A stretch of 47,253 bases of DNA from Deltaproteobacteria bacterium (GTDB lineage Bacteria > Desulfobacterota > Desulfobaccia > Desulfobaccales > 0-14-0-80-60-11): the NCBI GenBank assembly GCA_016875015.1, contig VGSJ01000015.1, positions 1-47,253 of the forward strand. The letters run 5' to 3'. A program made the translations under genes and the position numbers. Each line of letters begins with the position of its first letter. Position 1 is the stretch's first letter. The notes beneath the pieces were generated by a model. It made no database searches, was not told the DNA's origin, and worked only from the letters and a program-made list of their open reading frames with translations. Below, piece by piece: positions 1-7,742 of the stretch.

Positions 1-133
1 CCAAATGGTCTCGCCGTCCCAGGGCGCCGATGATCTGCTGCCGGACCTTGCCGCCCTCGCGGTAGGAGCGGACGATCTGCAGATATTCGTAAGCGCCGCC
101 CCTGCCAACACTACGTTTATTCCGCACGAACAT
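1..133 (-). CDS. IS1634-family transposase, N-terminal fragment (runs off window)
   Basis: Reading the minus strand from an ATG at 133 gives 44 residues, beginning MFVRNKR and continuing GAYEYLQIVRSYREGG and KVRQQIIGALGRRDHL. This opening (MFVR, then YxxLQIVxSYREGGKVRQ and a LGR turn) is the usual start of IS1634-type DDE transposases. Only the N-terminus is inside the window, so the catalytic residues cannot be checked. A TATA-rich stretch just upstream (134-150) may hold its promoter. The family call rests on motif memory, not a search. Confidence 0.65.
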   Translation of the reverse strand, partial: MFVRNKRSVGRGGAYEYLQIVRSYREGGKVRQQIIGALGRRDHL

Positions 134-306
134 GTGTATAATATACAGATATTAAAAAGGATTGTCAAGTCTTTTTAGAGGCTTATGGATGCATGGGTTG
201 GCACTACATTTCCGCCCTTCCCATCTATGCCACCTAACAATTTCAATGACTTATACCTATATCTGGGCTTACAACTGTCGAAAATGAGTCAAAGGGAACA
301 CGGTAT

Positions 307-417
307 TAATCGTAGAGAGCTCTGCGGAGTTCATCTCTCCTGTCATTCTGAGGGAGTGGAGCGACCGAAGAAGCTCATAAATTACGAGATGCTTCGCTTT
401 GCTCAGCATGACAAAAA
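307..417. repeat. MITE-like palindromic element, left copy flanking lepA
   Basis: About 110 bp that matches, in opposite orientation and with roughly 90% identity, the stretch at 2398-2505. The core (341-413) begins TGTCATTCTGAG and ends CTCAGCATGACA, which are imperfect terminal inverted repeats. The rest of 134-477 shows no convincing gene; a spurious reading frame crosses the element. Confidence 0.8.
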
Positions 418-477
418 GGCAAAATGCCCTGCCGGAACCCCCTCTCGGCGCCTGGCTGGGCTGCCCAAATCTTGCAG

Positions 478-506
478 TGGACGTCTTCCAGGAAAAAATG
501 TATAAT
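478..506 (+). promoter_or_regulatory. Candidate sigma-70 promoter of lepA
   Basis: A perfect TATAAT lies at 501-506, with TGGACG (4 of 6 matches to TTGACA) 17 bp upstream at 478-483. The predicted transcript would start near 513, giving a ~47 nt leader before the lepA ATG. The call is by motif only. Confidence 0.45.
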
Positions 507-559
507 AATTAATTGAGGTTGAATTAAGAATAAACCTGGAACCAGCGTTTCTGATTAAT

Positions 560-2356
560 ATGCCCAACATCCGCAACTTCAGCATCATCGCCCATATCGA
601 CCACGGCAAGTCCACCCTGGCGGACCGCCTCATCCAGTGGACCGGCATGGTGGAGGACCGCCAGTTCCGGGACCAGATCCTGGACACCATGGATCTCGAA
701 CGGGAGCGGGGCATCACCATCAAGAGCAACACCATCAGCCTCCCCTATACCGCCGATGACGGCCAGGAATACGAGCTCAACCTCATCGACACGCCGGGCC
801 ACGTGGATTTCACCTACGAGGTCTCCCGGGCGTTGGCCTCCTGTGAGGGGGTGCTGCTGTTGGTGGACGCCTCCCAGGGAGTGGAGGCCCAGACCGTGGC
901 CAACCTCTATCTGGCCATGGAGCACGATCTCACCATCATCCCGGTGATCAACAAGATCGACCTGCCCGCGGCGGACGTGGACGGGGTCAAGGAGCAGATC
1001 GAGCGCGAGCTGGGCCTGGATTCGGACCACGTCATCCTGTGCTCCGCCAAGGAGGGCATCGGCATCGACGAAGTTCTGGAAGCCATCGTCGCCCGGATCC
1101 CGCCCCCCAAAGGCAGCGCCCAGGAACCCCTCTCGGGCCTCATCTTTGACGCCCACTACGATTCCTTCAGGGGGACTGTGGTCTCCTGCCGCATCTTTGA
1201 CGGCCAGGTTAAGCCCGGGGATATCATCCGCCTGATGTACAACCACACGGTTCACAAGGTGGAAGAGACGGGCGTCTTCCGGCTGACCCGGGAACCCAGG
1301 AAAGAGATCAGCGCCGGCATGGTGGGCTACCTCATCGCCGGGATTAAGACGGTGGGCGACACCCGCATCGGCGACACCGTCACCCTGGAGGCCCGCCCCG
1401 CGGCCACCCCGCTCCCCGGCTTCAAGGAAGTCAAGCCCGTGGTCTTCGCCTCCATCTACCCGGTGGGGAACGACGATTACCAGGATCTGGCCGACTCCCT
1501 GGAAAAGTACAAGCTCAACGACGCCGCCCTGGTTTACCAGAAGGACTCCTCCGCCGCCCTGGGCCAGGGCTTCCGCTGCGGCTTCCTGGGGCTTCTGCAC
1601 CTGGAGATCGTCCAGGAGCGTCTGGAGCGGGAGTACAACCAGTCCATCATCATGACCGTGCCCGGGGTCCGGTACCGCTTCACCCTGGTGGACGGCAAGG
1701 TCGTCACCGTGGACAACCCCCTGTTCTACCCCGACCCCAGCAGCATCAAACTTGAGGAGGAGCCGTTTATCCGCACGTCCATCCTCATCCCCGAGCGTTT
1801 CGTGGGCGCGGTGATGAAGCTCTGCCTGGAGCGCCGGGGCGTCAACTCCAGGTTCAACTACCCCTCGCCGGGCCGGGTGGAAATCAACTTCGACATGCCC
1901 CTGGCCGAAGTCATCATCGACTTCTACGACCGCCTCAAGACCATCACCCAGGGCTACGGCTCTTTTGACTATGAACTGCTGGACTACCGGGCGACCAGCC
2001 TATTGAAGCTGGACATCCTGGTGAACGGCGAGAAGCTGGACGCGCTCAGCATGATCGTCCACCGAGACCGGGCCCGGGAGTGGGGCGTCAGGGTGTGCGA
2101 CCGCCTCAAGGATGAAATCCCCAAACAGCAGTTCAAAATCGCCATCCAGGGAGCCGTGGGCGGCCAGATCATCTCCCGCTCCACCATCAGCGCCTTTCGC
2201 AAAGACGTCACCGCCAAGTGCTACGGCGGCGACATCACCCGGAAGCGCAAACTCCTGGAAAAACAGCGGGCCGGCAAAAAGCGCATGAAGATGGTGGGCG
2301 CGGTCCAAATCCCCCAAAGCGCCTTTGTGGCGGTGCTGAAAACGGAGAATGAATAG
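560..2356 (+). CDS. lepA: Elongation factor 4 (ribosome back-translocase)
   Basis: 598 residues, the usual length of EF4/LepA, a cytoplasmic GTPase that acts on stalled or mistranslocated ribosomes. The G domain is at the N-terminus: AHIDHGKST (residues 11-19), DTPGH and NKID are all present. The C-terminus has the typical LepA end with RKRKLLEKQRAGKKRMK. The ATG at 560 is chosen because the protein starts directly at the conserved NIRNFSIIAHIDHGK block; no clear Shine-Dalgarno precedes it. The gene stands alone between two inverted copies of a palindromic element (307-417 and 2398-2505). Confidence 0.97.
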   Translation: MPNIRNFSIIAHIDHGKSTLADRLIQWTGMVEDRQFRDQILDTMDLERERGITIKSNTISLPYTADDGQEYELNLIDTPGHVDFTYEVSRALASCEGVLLLVDASQGVEAQTVANLYLAMEHDLTIIPVINKIDLPAADVDGVKEQIERELGLDSDHVILCSAKEGIGIDEVLEAIVARIPPPKGSAQEPLSGLIFDAHYDSFRGTVVSCRIFDGQVKPGDIIRLMYNHTVHKVEETGVFRLTREPRKEISAGMVGYLIAGIKTVGDTRIGDTVTLEARPAATPLPGFKEVKPVVFASIYPVGNDDYQDLADSLEKYKLNDAALVYQKDSSAALGQGFRCGFLGLLHLEIVQERLEREYNQSIIMTVPGVRYRFTLVDGKVVTVDNPLFYPDPSSIKLEEEPFIRTSILIPERFVGAVMKLCLERRGVNSRFNYPSPGRVEINFDMPLAEVIIDFYDRLKTITQGYGSFDYELLDYRATSLLKLDILVNGEKLDALSMIVHRDRAREWGVRVCDRLKDEIPKQQFKIAIQGAVGGQIISRSTISAFRKDVTAKCYGGDITRKRKLLEKQRAGKKRMKMVGAVQIPQSAFVAVLKTENE

Positions 2357-2397
2357 GGGTTAGGGGCAATACGGTTCACTTAAGGCAAAGAAAAATT

Positions 2398-2505
2398 TTT
2401 TGTCATGCTGAGCGAAGCGCAGCATCTCGTATTTAAGAGATTCTTCGGTCGCTCCACTCCCTCAGAATGACAGGAGAGATGATCTACGCAGAGCTCTCTA
2501 CGATT
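2398..2505. repeat. MITE-like palindromic element, right copy flanking lepA
   Basis: Reverse complement of the element at 307-417; its core spans 2401-2472 with TGTCATGCTGAG and CTCAGAATGACA at its ends. Together with the left copy it forms a large inverted repeat around lepA. Confidence 0.8.
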
Positions 2506-2519
2506 AAGTGAACAGCATT

Positions 2520-2548
2520 GGGGTTAGGGGTCAGGGGTTAGTTAGGGG
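2520..2548 (+). other. G-quadruplex-type G4 tract run
   Basis: Four GGGG tracts separated by TTA, TCA and a 7-base TTAGTTA spacer sit just before the ATG at 2556. The spacing fits a potential intramolecular G-quadruplex. It could equally be a decayed simple repeat; related GGGGTTAGGGG sequence occurs at 2355-2367. Confidence 0.5.
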
Positions 2549-2555
2549 AATTTAG

Positions 2556-3068
2556 ATGCGTTCAGGAAGAAAGAACCTTCTGACTAAACAAATCGGTGAG
2601 TATCTGGTTGCAGCCGAATTAGGTCGTAAAGGATTGATTGCAACGACATTTACTGGAAATGTACCTGATTTTGATATCTTAGCAACTAATGAAACGTTTA
2701 AAACAATTCCAATACAAGTTAAAACGATATGGGGACCTAGGGGCGCATGGCAATTGGACGCTGAAAACTTTATAAATATAGATATTACAAATGGCTTTCA
2801 AAAAGTTATTGGTAAAAAAGGCCTTTCTAATCCTGATCTGATTTGTATTTTTGTAAGACTCACTTCGCAAGGCGATGATGAGTTTTACATATTTCGATTG
2901 AGCGATTTACAAGAGAGTATTGTAGATCATTATAGTCAAAATCTAGAAAAGCATGGGGGAAAGCGCCCAAGGAATGAGAACTCAACTCACATTAGTATAA
3001 ATCCAGAATATTTGAAAAGATTCGAAGGTAATTGGGGAATAATATTGAATCAGAAATCAACCACTTAA
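2556..3068 (+). CDS. PD-(D/E)XK nuclease-like hypothetical protein
   Basis: 170 residues, clearly AT-richer than the surrounding genes, which suggests horizontal gain. The N-terminal half resembles a restriction-endonuclease-like fold: GEYLVAAEL with Glu15, then PDFDIL with Asp38/Asp40, then IPIQVKT where Gln54-x-Lys56 stands in for the usual E-x-K. Similar Q-x-K variants occur in small predicted nucleases of the PDDEXK group. The C-terminal half has no motif I recognise. It has no signal peptide or membrane segment. It lies directly upstream of a REP-associated transposase (24 nt gap), so both may have arrived together. Function is inferred from motif layout only; DNA cleavage is not shown. 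Confidence 0.6.
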   Translation: MRSGRKNLLTKQIGEYLVAAELGRKGLIATTFTGNVPDFDILATNETFKTIPIQVKTIWGPRGAWQLDAENFINIDITNGFQKVIGKKGLSNPDLICIFVRLTSQGDDEFYIFRLSDLQESIVDHYSQNLEKHGGKRPRNENSTHISINPEYLKRFEGNWGIILNQKSTT

Positions 3069-3092
3069 CATAATTTGTTTATTAAAAGTTCA

Positions 3093-3623
3093 ATGGAATC
3101 TAAGCAGAGACCACATCATCGCCGTTTGACTCGTTTACAAGAATATGATTACTCTCAACCTGGCGCATATTTCGTTACAGTATGCACTAAAAACCGGTCC
3201 TGTTTATTCGGAGAAATCGACAATGACAACATGAGGTTGAGTTCGTATGGTGAGATCATACGGTTATCTTGGTTCGACTTGCCACAGCATTATACAAATG
3301 TAGAATTGGATGCCTTTGTGATAATGCCCAATCATATCCACGGCATCATCTTCCTGATCGATGTAGGGGCGGGTTTGAAACCCGCCCCTACAGTTCCCGC
3401 TCGCCATTGCCATCCATTGCCTGAAATTGTCAGGGTATTTAAGACCTTCTCCTCCCGAAAAATCAACGAACTTCGCAATATGTCTGGCACCGCTCTGTGG
3501 CAGCGTAATTATTACGAGCACGTCATTCGCAGAGACGAATCCCTGGAGAAGATAAGAGAATACATCGAAACTAATCCGTTGCGTTGGGCGCTGGATAAGG
3601 AAAATCCAGTCAACCGAAAATAG
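3093..3623 (+). CDS. REP-associated tyrosine transposase (Y1/RAYT family)
   Basis: 176 residues of the single-strand Y1 transposase family that acts on REP palindromes. The HUH pair is in FVIMPNHIHGI, and the C-terminal ALWQRNYYEHVIR block carries the catalytic Tyr; RRLTRLQEYDYSQPGAYFVT is the typical start. The ATG at 3093 is preferred; a TTG at 3075 would add six residues. The gene is AT-rich outside one short GC-rich block (3363-3391), a perfect palindrome read in frame as VGAGLKPAPT between the HUH motif and the rest, so the gene contains a copy of a repeat family. It ends one base before hemW. Confidence 0.9.
   Translation: MESKQRPHHRRLTRLQEYDYSQPGAYFVTVCTKNRSCLFGEIDNDNMRLSSYGEIIRLSWFDLPQHYTNVELDAFVIMPNHIHGIIFLIDVGAGLKPAPTVPARHCHPLPEIVRVFKTFSSRKINELRNMSGTALWQRNYYEHVIRRDESLEKIREYIETNPLRWALDKENPVNRK
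3363..3391. repeat. REP palindrome inside the transposase gene
   Basis: A 29 bp perfect palindrome: 14 bp arms (GTAGGGGCGGGTTT and its complement) around one G. Shorter versions with the same arm core stand at 26273-26297 and 7613-7637. Its length keeps the coding frame open. Confidence 0.85.
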
Positions 3624-3624
3624 A

Positions 3625-4758
3625 ATGTCCTGCGCTAATTATCCCGGCCTTTACGTTCACATCCCCTTCTGCAAATCCAAGTGCCCCTACTGCGATTTTT
3701 ACTCCATAACCACGACTGACCAAATCGGGGCCTTCCTATCGGCCCTGGACGCCGAGGCCCGGCTCTACCGTGACCAATTCCCCGCCTTCGACTCCCTCTT
3801 TCTGGGGGGCGGGACGCCGTCGTGGCTCGGCGAGGCGCACCTGACCGGGCTTATGAAAAACCTGCGGCGGCATTTTACTTTTGCCACCGACAGTGAAATC
3901 ACCCTCGAAGCCAACCCCGACGACCTCACCGCGGACAAGCTGGCGCTCTTGCGCGACCTGGGCATTAATCGCCTGAGCCTGGGGGTCCAGTCCTTTGACG
4001 AGGCGGAGCTGCGGTTTCTGGGGAGGAGGCATACGGCCCGGCAGACGAAGGCGGCACTCCTCCTCATCCGGGCCGCGGGTTTCACCAACCTGGGGCTGGA
4101 CCTGATGTACGGGCTGCCGGGGCAAACCCTCGACGCCTGGATCAATACCCTTAAAACCGCTCTGAGCTTCGCCCCGGAACACCTCTCCTGTTACCAACTC
4201 ACCGTGGCCGATGCAACCCCGCTGGGCCGGAGGGTGGCCGCGGGGCAGGTGGGGCTTCCGGACGAAGAAACCCAGCGGGAATTTTTTCTCCTCACCGCAA
4301 ACTTCCTCACGGCGCGAGGCTATCTCCACTATGAAGTGGCCAATTTCGCCCGGGAAGAAAAATATGTCTGCCGCCACAACGTGAAGTACTGGACCCGGAC
4401 CCCCTACCTGGGGCTGGGCCCGGCGGCGCACTCTTTTCAGGCCGGGCGGCGCTGGTGGAATTTTTCGTCCGTGGGGGACTATTGCTCGTCTTTGGACGCG
4501 GGCCAGCCCCCGGTGGCGGGGGAAGAATCCCTCACCCCGGCCCGAATCCGCCTGGAGACCCTCTATCTGGGGTTCCGTACCCGTGAGGGCGTCAGTCTCG
4601 GGACCATCCGGGAGCAGCCGGACGGGAACGCCATTGTCGCTATGCTTACCCAGGCGGGCCTGGTCCGGCTGGACCACGACCGGGTCATCGCCACTGCGGA
4701 CGGCCTGGTGGTGGCCGACCGCCTGCCCCTCTGGTTTGCGGACGAGACGGGCGCTTAG
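3625..4758 (+). CDS. hemW: Radical SAM haem chaperone HemW
   Basis: 377 residues, normal for HemW (the former oxygen-independent coproporphyrinogen oxidase-like protein), which binds a 4Fe-4S cluster and haem and delivers haem to respiratory enzymes. The radical SAM cluster motif is C16-x3-C20-x2-C23 in IPFCKSKCPYCDFYS, followed by the GGGTPS SAM-binding loop near residue 62. The HemW C-terminal domain is present. The spacing favours HemW over true HemN, which has a longer N-terminus and an additional Cys. The ATG at 3625 is 1 nt after the transposase stop, which suggests transposition close to the 5' end of the gene; no good Shine-Dalgarno is visible. Confidence 0.92.
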   Translation: MSCANYPGLYVHIPFCKSKCPYCDFYSITTTDQIGAFLSALDAEARLYRDQFPAFDSLFLGGGTPSWLGEAHLTGLMKNLRRHFTFATDSEITLEANPDDLTADKLALLRDLGINRLSLGVQSFDEAELRFLGRRHTARQTKAALLLIRAAGFTNLGLDLMYGLPGQTLDAWINTLKTALSFAPEHLSCYQLTVADATPLGRRVAAGQVGLPDEETQREFFLLTANFLTARGYLHYEVANFAREEKYVCRHNVKYWTRTPYLGLGPAAHSFQAGRRWWNFSSVGDYCSSLDAGQPPVAGEESLTPARIRLETLYLGFRTREGVSLGTIREQPDGNAIVAMLTQAGLVRLDHDRVIATADGLVVADRLPLWFADETGA

Positions 4759-4794
4759 GGCCAGGCGAAACTTAAAGCTATTTCATACTGAGTT

Positions 4795-4971
4795 GCGCTC
4801 AAAAGGCTATTTTCTGTAGCCGCAGGCTTTTACCGTGAAAACGTCAAATCCCCCTAAATCCCCCTTTGCTAAAGGGGGACTTTAATGCCCCCCTTTGAAA
4901 AAGGGGGGTAGGGGGGATTTTCATTCCCGGCGGGTGAGACACCTGTGGTTCATGGGCGTTTAGCCTGCGCC
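4795..4971. repeat. Long dispersed element, copy A
   Basis: About 175 bp that matches the reverse complement of 44833-45003 over nearly its full length, including AGGCTATTTTCTGTA, the TCCCCCTAAATCCCCC runs, CCGGCGGGT and GTTTAGCCTGCGCC. The centre is a C-rich and G-rich hairpin (TTTGCTAAAGGGGGAC... AAAAAGGGGGGTAGGGG). Region 4759-5301 holds this element and REP-like palindromes, but no gene. Confidence 0.8.
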
Positions 4972-4974
4972 GGC

Positions 4975-4994
4975 ACAGGCTGGAAAGCCTGTGC
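4975..4994. repeat. REP palindrome (CACAGGCT/AGCCTGTG type)
   Basis: CACAGGCT, a GGAA loop and AGCCTGTG directly follow element A. The same palindrome stands at 8282-8305 and 39843-39866. Confidence 0.7.
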
Positions 4995-5102
4995 TACTGA
5001 ACTTGAGTTTCTGGTTTTTTCAACAAGATTTAGCCTGTATCATGATGATTTTACAAAGTAATTAGGTCATTTTTTCAGTTTGGTTGCGGCCATAGGCCGC
5101 GA

Positions 5103-5205
5103 TGTGCCACCCCTTGACGGCAATCTGGTATCAAAACCGTATTGGTGGGGCGGCCGTCCCTGGCCGCCTTGAGGTGGCGGGCCCGAAGGCCCGCCCCGCC
5201 GGATT
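5103..5205. repeat. REP-like GC palindrome cluster
   Basis: Contains GTGCCACCCCTTGACGGCAA, shared with 8301-8320 (there CACCCTTTGACGGCAA), followed by GGCGGCC/GGCCGCC and GGCGGGCC/GGCCCGCC inverted repeats. No coding potential is seen. Confidence 0.55.
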
Positions 5206-5301
5206 ATTTTGATATTAACTGAAGCCTTTTCTTTATATCCCCCCTGGAATCCGGCCCCGCCGGTCCCACCCATAATTTTCATGACCTCGAACAGCTATGA
5301 C

Positions 5302-5329
5302 TTGACAATTTTGAAATAACATTTATCTT
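5302..5329 (+). promoter_or_regulatory. Candidate sigma-70 promoter of nrfHA
   Basis: Perfect TTGACA at 5302-5307 and TATCTT at 5324-5329 with a 16 bp spacer. It would give a ~180 nt leader rich in GC hairpins before nrfH. Confidence 0.5.
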
Positions 5330-5336
5330 AACTCCC

Positions 5337-5510
5337 AAGCATGGGTTGGGGTAACCTGCCCCACAGGAGGGGTTGTCCGACCTCCCTCCTCCGCCGGATC
5401 ATCAGGGGCGCTCGCTCCCCTGGCGTTTGGGTCGCCGTGCCGCCCCGCACGCACGGTCGTCATGGATACCCTTTGCAGGGCTTGATGTTGGCCCCTCCTT
5501 CCAGCCGCAG
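5337..5510 (+). other. Structured leader of nrfHA
   Basis: Several hairpins can be drawn: AGGAGGG with CTCCCTCCT, AGGGG-CGCTCG-CTCCCCT inside CGCC/GGCG, CCGTGC with GCACGG, and CCCTTTGCAGGG. It matches no riboswitch consensus I know. It could be a regulatory leader or another dispersed repeat. Confidence 0.35.
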
Positions 5511-5516
5511 GTGAGT

Positions 5517-5981
5517 ATGAGCCTTTCCAAGAAAAAAACCCTGGTCTATGTTCTGATTGCGGGTGCAATCGCGGCGGTTCTGGGGATATTGGCGGCTTTT
5601 GGACCGCCGGGCCTCTATGCCAAATCCGAGAGCCCGGAGTTTTGCGGCAGTTGCCACGTGATGGAATCCCGGTATGAAGCCTGGTTCCACGCCGGCGCGC
5701 ACCGGCGCATAAAGTGCGTGGACTGCCACCTGCCCAATGACACTTCTCTCAACCACGCGCTGTGGAAAGTCCTGGACGGCGGGAAGGAGTTTCTGGTCTT
5801 CCACACCGGCCGGGTTGCCGAGGATATTCGCCTTTCACCTCATGGCGCCAAGGTGCTTAAGGAAAACTGCCTGAGGTGCCATACCGAGACCATGGCCCGG
5901 GTCAACGAAGACCGCAACTGTTGGGAGTGCCACCGCCGCCTGGGCCACAAGCAGACCGGCGCCATGGCCACTCTCCCGTAA
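5517..5981 (+). CDS. nrfH: Cytochrome c nitrite reductase small subunit (quinol dehydrogenase)
   Basis: 154 residues. NrfH takes electrons from menaquinol and feeds the NrfA catalytic subunit on the periplasmic side of the membrane. An N-terminal membrane anchor (residues ~9-29) is followed by four CxxCH haem motifs: C43GSCH, C67VDCH, C118LRCH and C135WECH. The first is followed by Val-Met, as in NrfH where a Met near haem 1 is the unusual ligand. The ATG at 5517 is preferred because it begins just before the anchor; a GTG at 5511 is an alternative, and the reading frame is open further upstream without conserved sequence. nrfA follows 26 nt downstream in the same operon. Confidence 0.95.
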   Translation: MSLSKKKTLVYVLIAGAIAAVLGILAAFGPPGLYAKSESPEFCGSCHVMESRYEAWFHAGAHRRIKCVDCHLPNDTSLNHALWKVLDGGKEFLVFHTGRVAEDIRLSPHGAKVLKENCLRCHTETMARVNEDRNCWECHRRLGHKQTGAMATLP

Positions 5982-6007
5982 TCTTGAGGCAAGGAAGGGA
6001 CAGGGTT

Positions 6008-7603
6008 ATGAAAGCGAACAGGAAGCTCATGATGCTTGGGGTGGTGGTGGTGCTGGGAGGCGCACTGCTTTTCCTGACCTGCGCGCCCCCAAAACCGGAG
6101 CCCGTGAAGACCGGGACCATCGCCGACGGGGAGATGGACCCCGCCAAGTGGGGCCAGGTCTATCCCCTGGAGTACGATCAATGGAAGAAGACCGCGGACC
6201 CCAAGCCCGTGGGGAAAAGCAAGTACAAAAAGGGCTTTGACGCGGACAAAGTCATCTATGACAAGTTGAGCGAGTACCCTTACCTGGCCTTGCTCTACCA
6301 TGGCTGGGGCTTCGGCATCGAGTACAACGAGTCCCGGGGCCACCACTACATGGTCATCGACCAGTTGGAGATCGATCCCTCCAGGGTGGGGGCCGGCGGC
6401 GTTTGCCTCTCCTGCAAGTCCCCCTATGCCGCCAAGCTGGAAAAGGAGTTGGGGCCAGAGTACTTCAAGATGAAGTACATCGACGCCCACGCCAAGATCC
6501 CCAAGGAGTTCCAGGAACTGGGGGTGGCCTGCATCGAGTGCCACGACAACAAGACCATGGGGCTCAAGCTGTACCACCCCGCGGCCCTGGAGTCCTTCAA
6601 GTTCATCGGCCAGGACCCGGCCAAGATGACCCGCCAGGAACTGCGCTCCGCGACGTGCGGCCAGTGCCATGTGACCTATATCATCCCCCGGGACAAGGAC
6701 ATGAAGTCCATGGCCCTTTTCTTCCCCTGGCAGGGGAGCAAGCCCAATGACATCTCCATCGAGAACATCATCAAGGTCATCAAGAAAGACCCCAGCGTGT
6801 ATCAGAGCGAGTGGGGCACCGGGGAATGGGTGCAGAAGGTCACGGGCTACAAGGTGGCCTTCATCCGCCACCCCGAATATGAGTTCTACACCCGGAACAG
6901 CACCCACTGGAACGCCGGGGTGGCCTGCGCCGACTGCCACATGCCCTATATCAAGGTGGGGGCCAACAAGATTTCGGACCACGACGTCACCAGCCCCTTC
7001 AAGACGGACATGAAGGCCTGTCAGCAGTGTCACACCGAGAGCCCGGAGTGGCTCAAGAACCAGGTCACCATCATTCAGGACCGCACCGTGTCCCTGATGT
7101 TCCGGTCCGGCTATGCCACCGCGGTGGCGGCCAAACTCATTGAGATGGTCCACCAGGTCCAGAAGGACGGGAAGCCCATCGACCAGAAGCTCTATGACCA
7201 GGCCAAGGACCTGTACCTGGAAGCCCTCTACCGGGTCATCTACATCAACGCCGAAAACTCGGTGGGCTTCCACAACCCCAGCGAGGGCGGGCGCATCCTG
7301 GGGGACGCCACGGCCATGGCCGGCAAGTCCGAGGCTCTGTTGCGCCAGGCCCTCACCAAGGCGGGGGTGGAGGCGCCGGCCAATGTCAACCTGGAACTGG
7401 CCAAGTATCTGAACAAGCGTGGCAAGAAGCCCTTGGACTTCAAGCCCGAGCAGGAGTTTAAGGATCCCTTCGGCATCCAGGAGATGCTGACCCCCGCGGC
7501 CTCCCTGGGGATAGCCGCGGCGGCCCCGGCGGCTCCGGCAGCCTCGCCTGCCCCGGCCGCTCCCAAAGCTCCGGCGGCTCCTCCCGCGGACCCGAAAAAA
7601 TAG
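6008..7603 (+). CDS. nrfA: Ammonia-forming cytochrome c nitrite reductase, catalytic subunit
   Basis: 531 residues. NrfA reduces nitrite to ammonium in the periplasm with six electrons and can also reduce NO and hydroxylamine. Haem sites in order: C133LSCK, the lysine-ligated catalytic haem diagnostic of NrfA, then C175IECH, C217GQCH, C307ADCH and C338QQCH, giving five haems. The N-terminus is a signal sequence ending FLTC at Cys25, which may be a non-standard lipobox. From about residue 505 the protein ends in an Ala/Pro-rich tail not typical of NrfA. Start at 6008 has AGGAAGGG upstream. Encoded directly after nrfH, the usual NrfHA pairing of Desulfobacterota. Confidence 0.97.
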   Translation: MKANRKLMMLGVVVVLGGALLFLTCAPPKPEPVKTGTIADGEMDPAKWGQVYPLEYDQWKKTADPKPVGKSKYKKGFDADKVIYDKLSEYPYLALLYHGWGFGIEYNESRGHHYMVIDQLEIDPSRVGAGGVCLSCKSPYAAKLEKELGPEYFKMKYIDAHAKIPKEFQELGVACIECHDNKTMGLKLYHPAALESFKFIGQDPAKMTRQELRSATCGQCHVTYIIPRDKDMKSMALFFPWQGSKPNDISIENIIKVIKKDPSVYQSEWGTGEWVQKVTGYKVAFIRHPEYEFYTRNSTHWNAGVACADCHMPYIKVGANKISDHDVTSPFKTDMKACQQCHTESPEWLKNQVTIIQDRTVSLMFRSGYATAVAAKLIEMVHQVQKDGKPIDQKLYDQAKDLYLEALYRVIYINAENSVGFHNPSEGGRILGDATAMAGKSEALLRQALTKAGVEAPANVNLELAKYLNKRGKKPLDFKPEQEFKDPFGIQEMLTPAASLGIAAAAPAAPAASPAPAAPKAPAAPPADPKK

Positions 7604-7612
7604 TCCTCTACA

Positions 7613-7637
7613 AGGGGCGGGGTTGGACCCCGCCCCT
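7613..7637. repeat. GC palindrome between nrfA and the cytochrome gene
   Basis: AGGGGCGGGGT, a TGG loop and ACCCCGCCCCT. It belongs to the REP-like family at 3363-3391 and 26273-26297. It has no T-tract, so an intrinsic-terminator role is doubtful, though it could stabilise the nrfHA mRNA end. Confidence 0.6.
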
Positions 7638-7742
7638 CAATTGCCCCGGTCCTTCCTTGACCTGACTTGATTTTCCTGGTAAACGTTTTTCCCAAAGCCC
7701 CGTTTTTTGTGTTGCTCCTGCCAACCTGTTTTGAGGTGAAAT

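Noticed and set aside
185-505. 106-codon reading frame with CHSEGVERPKKL
   Set aside because: It runs across the palindromic element flanking lepA; the same peptide is a known artefact of such repeats and there is no ribosome site.
5840-7273. 477-codon open frame opposite nrfA
   Set aside because: Antisense shadow; five haem motifs on the other strand prove the coding strand.
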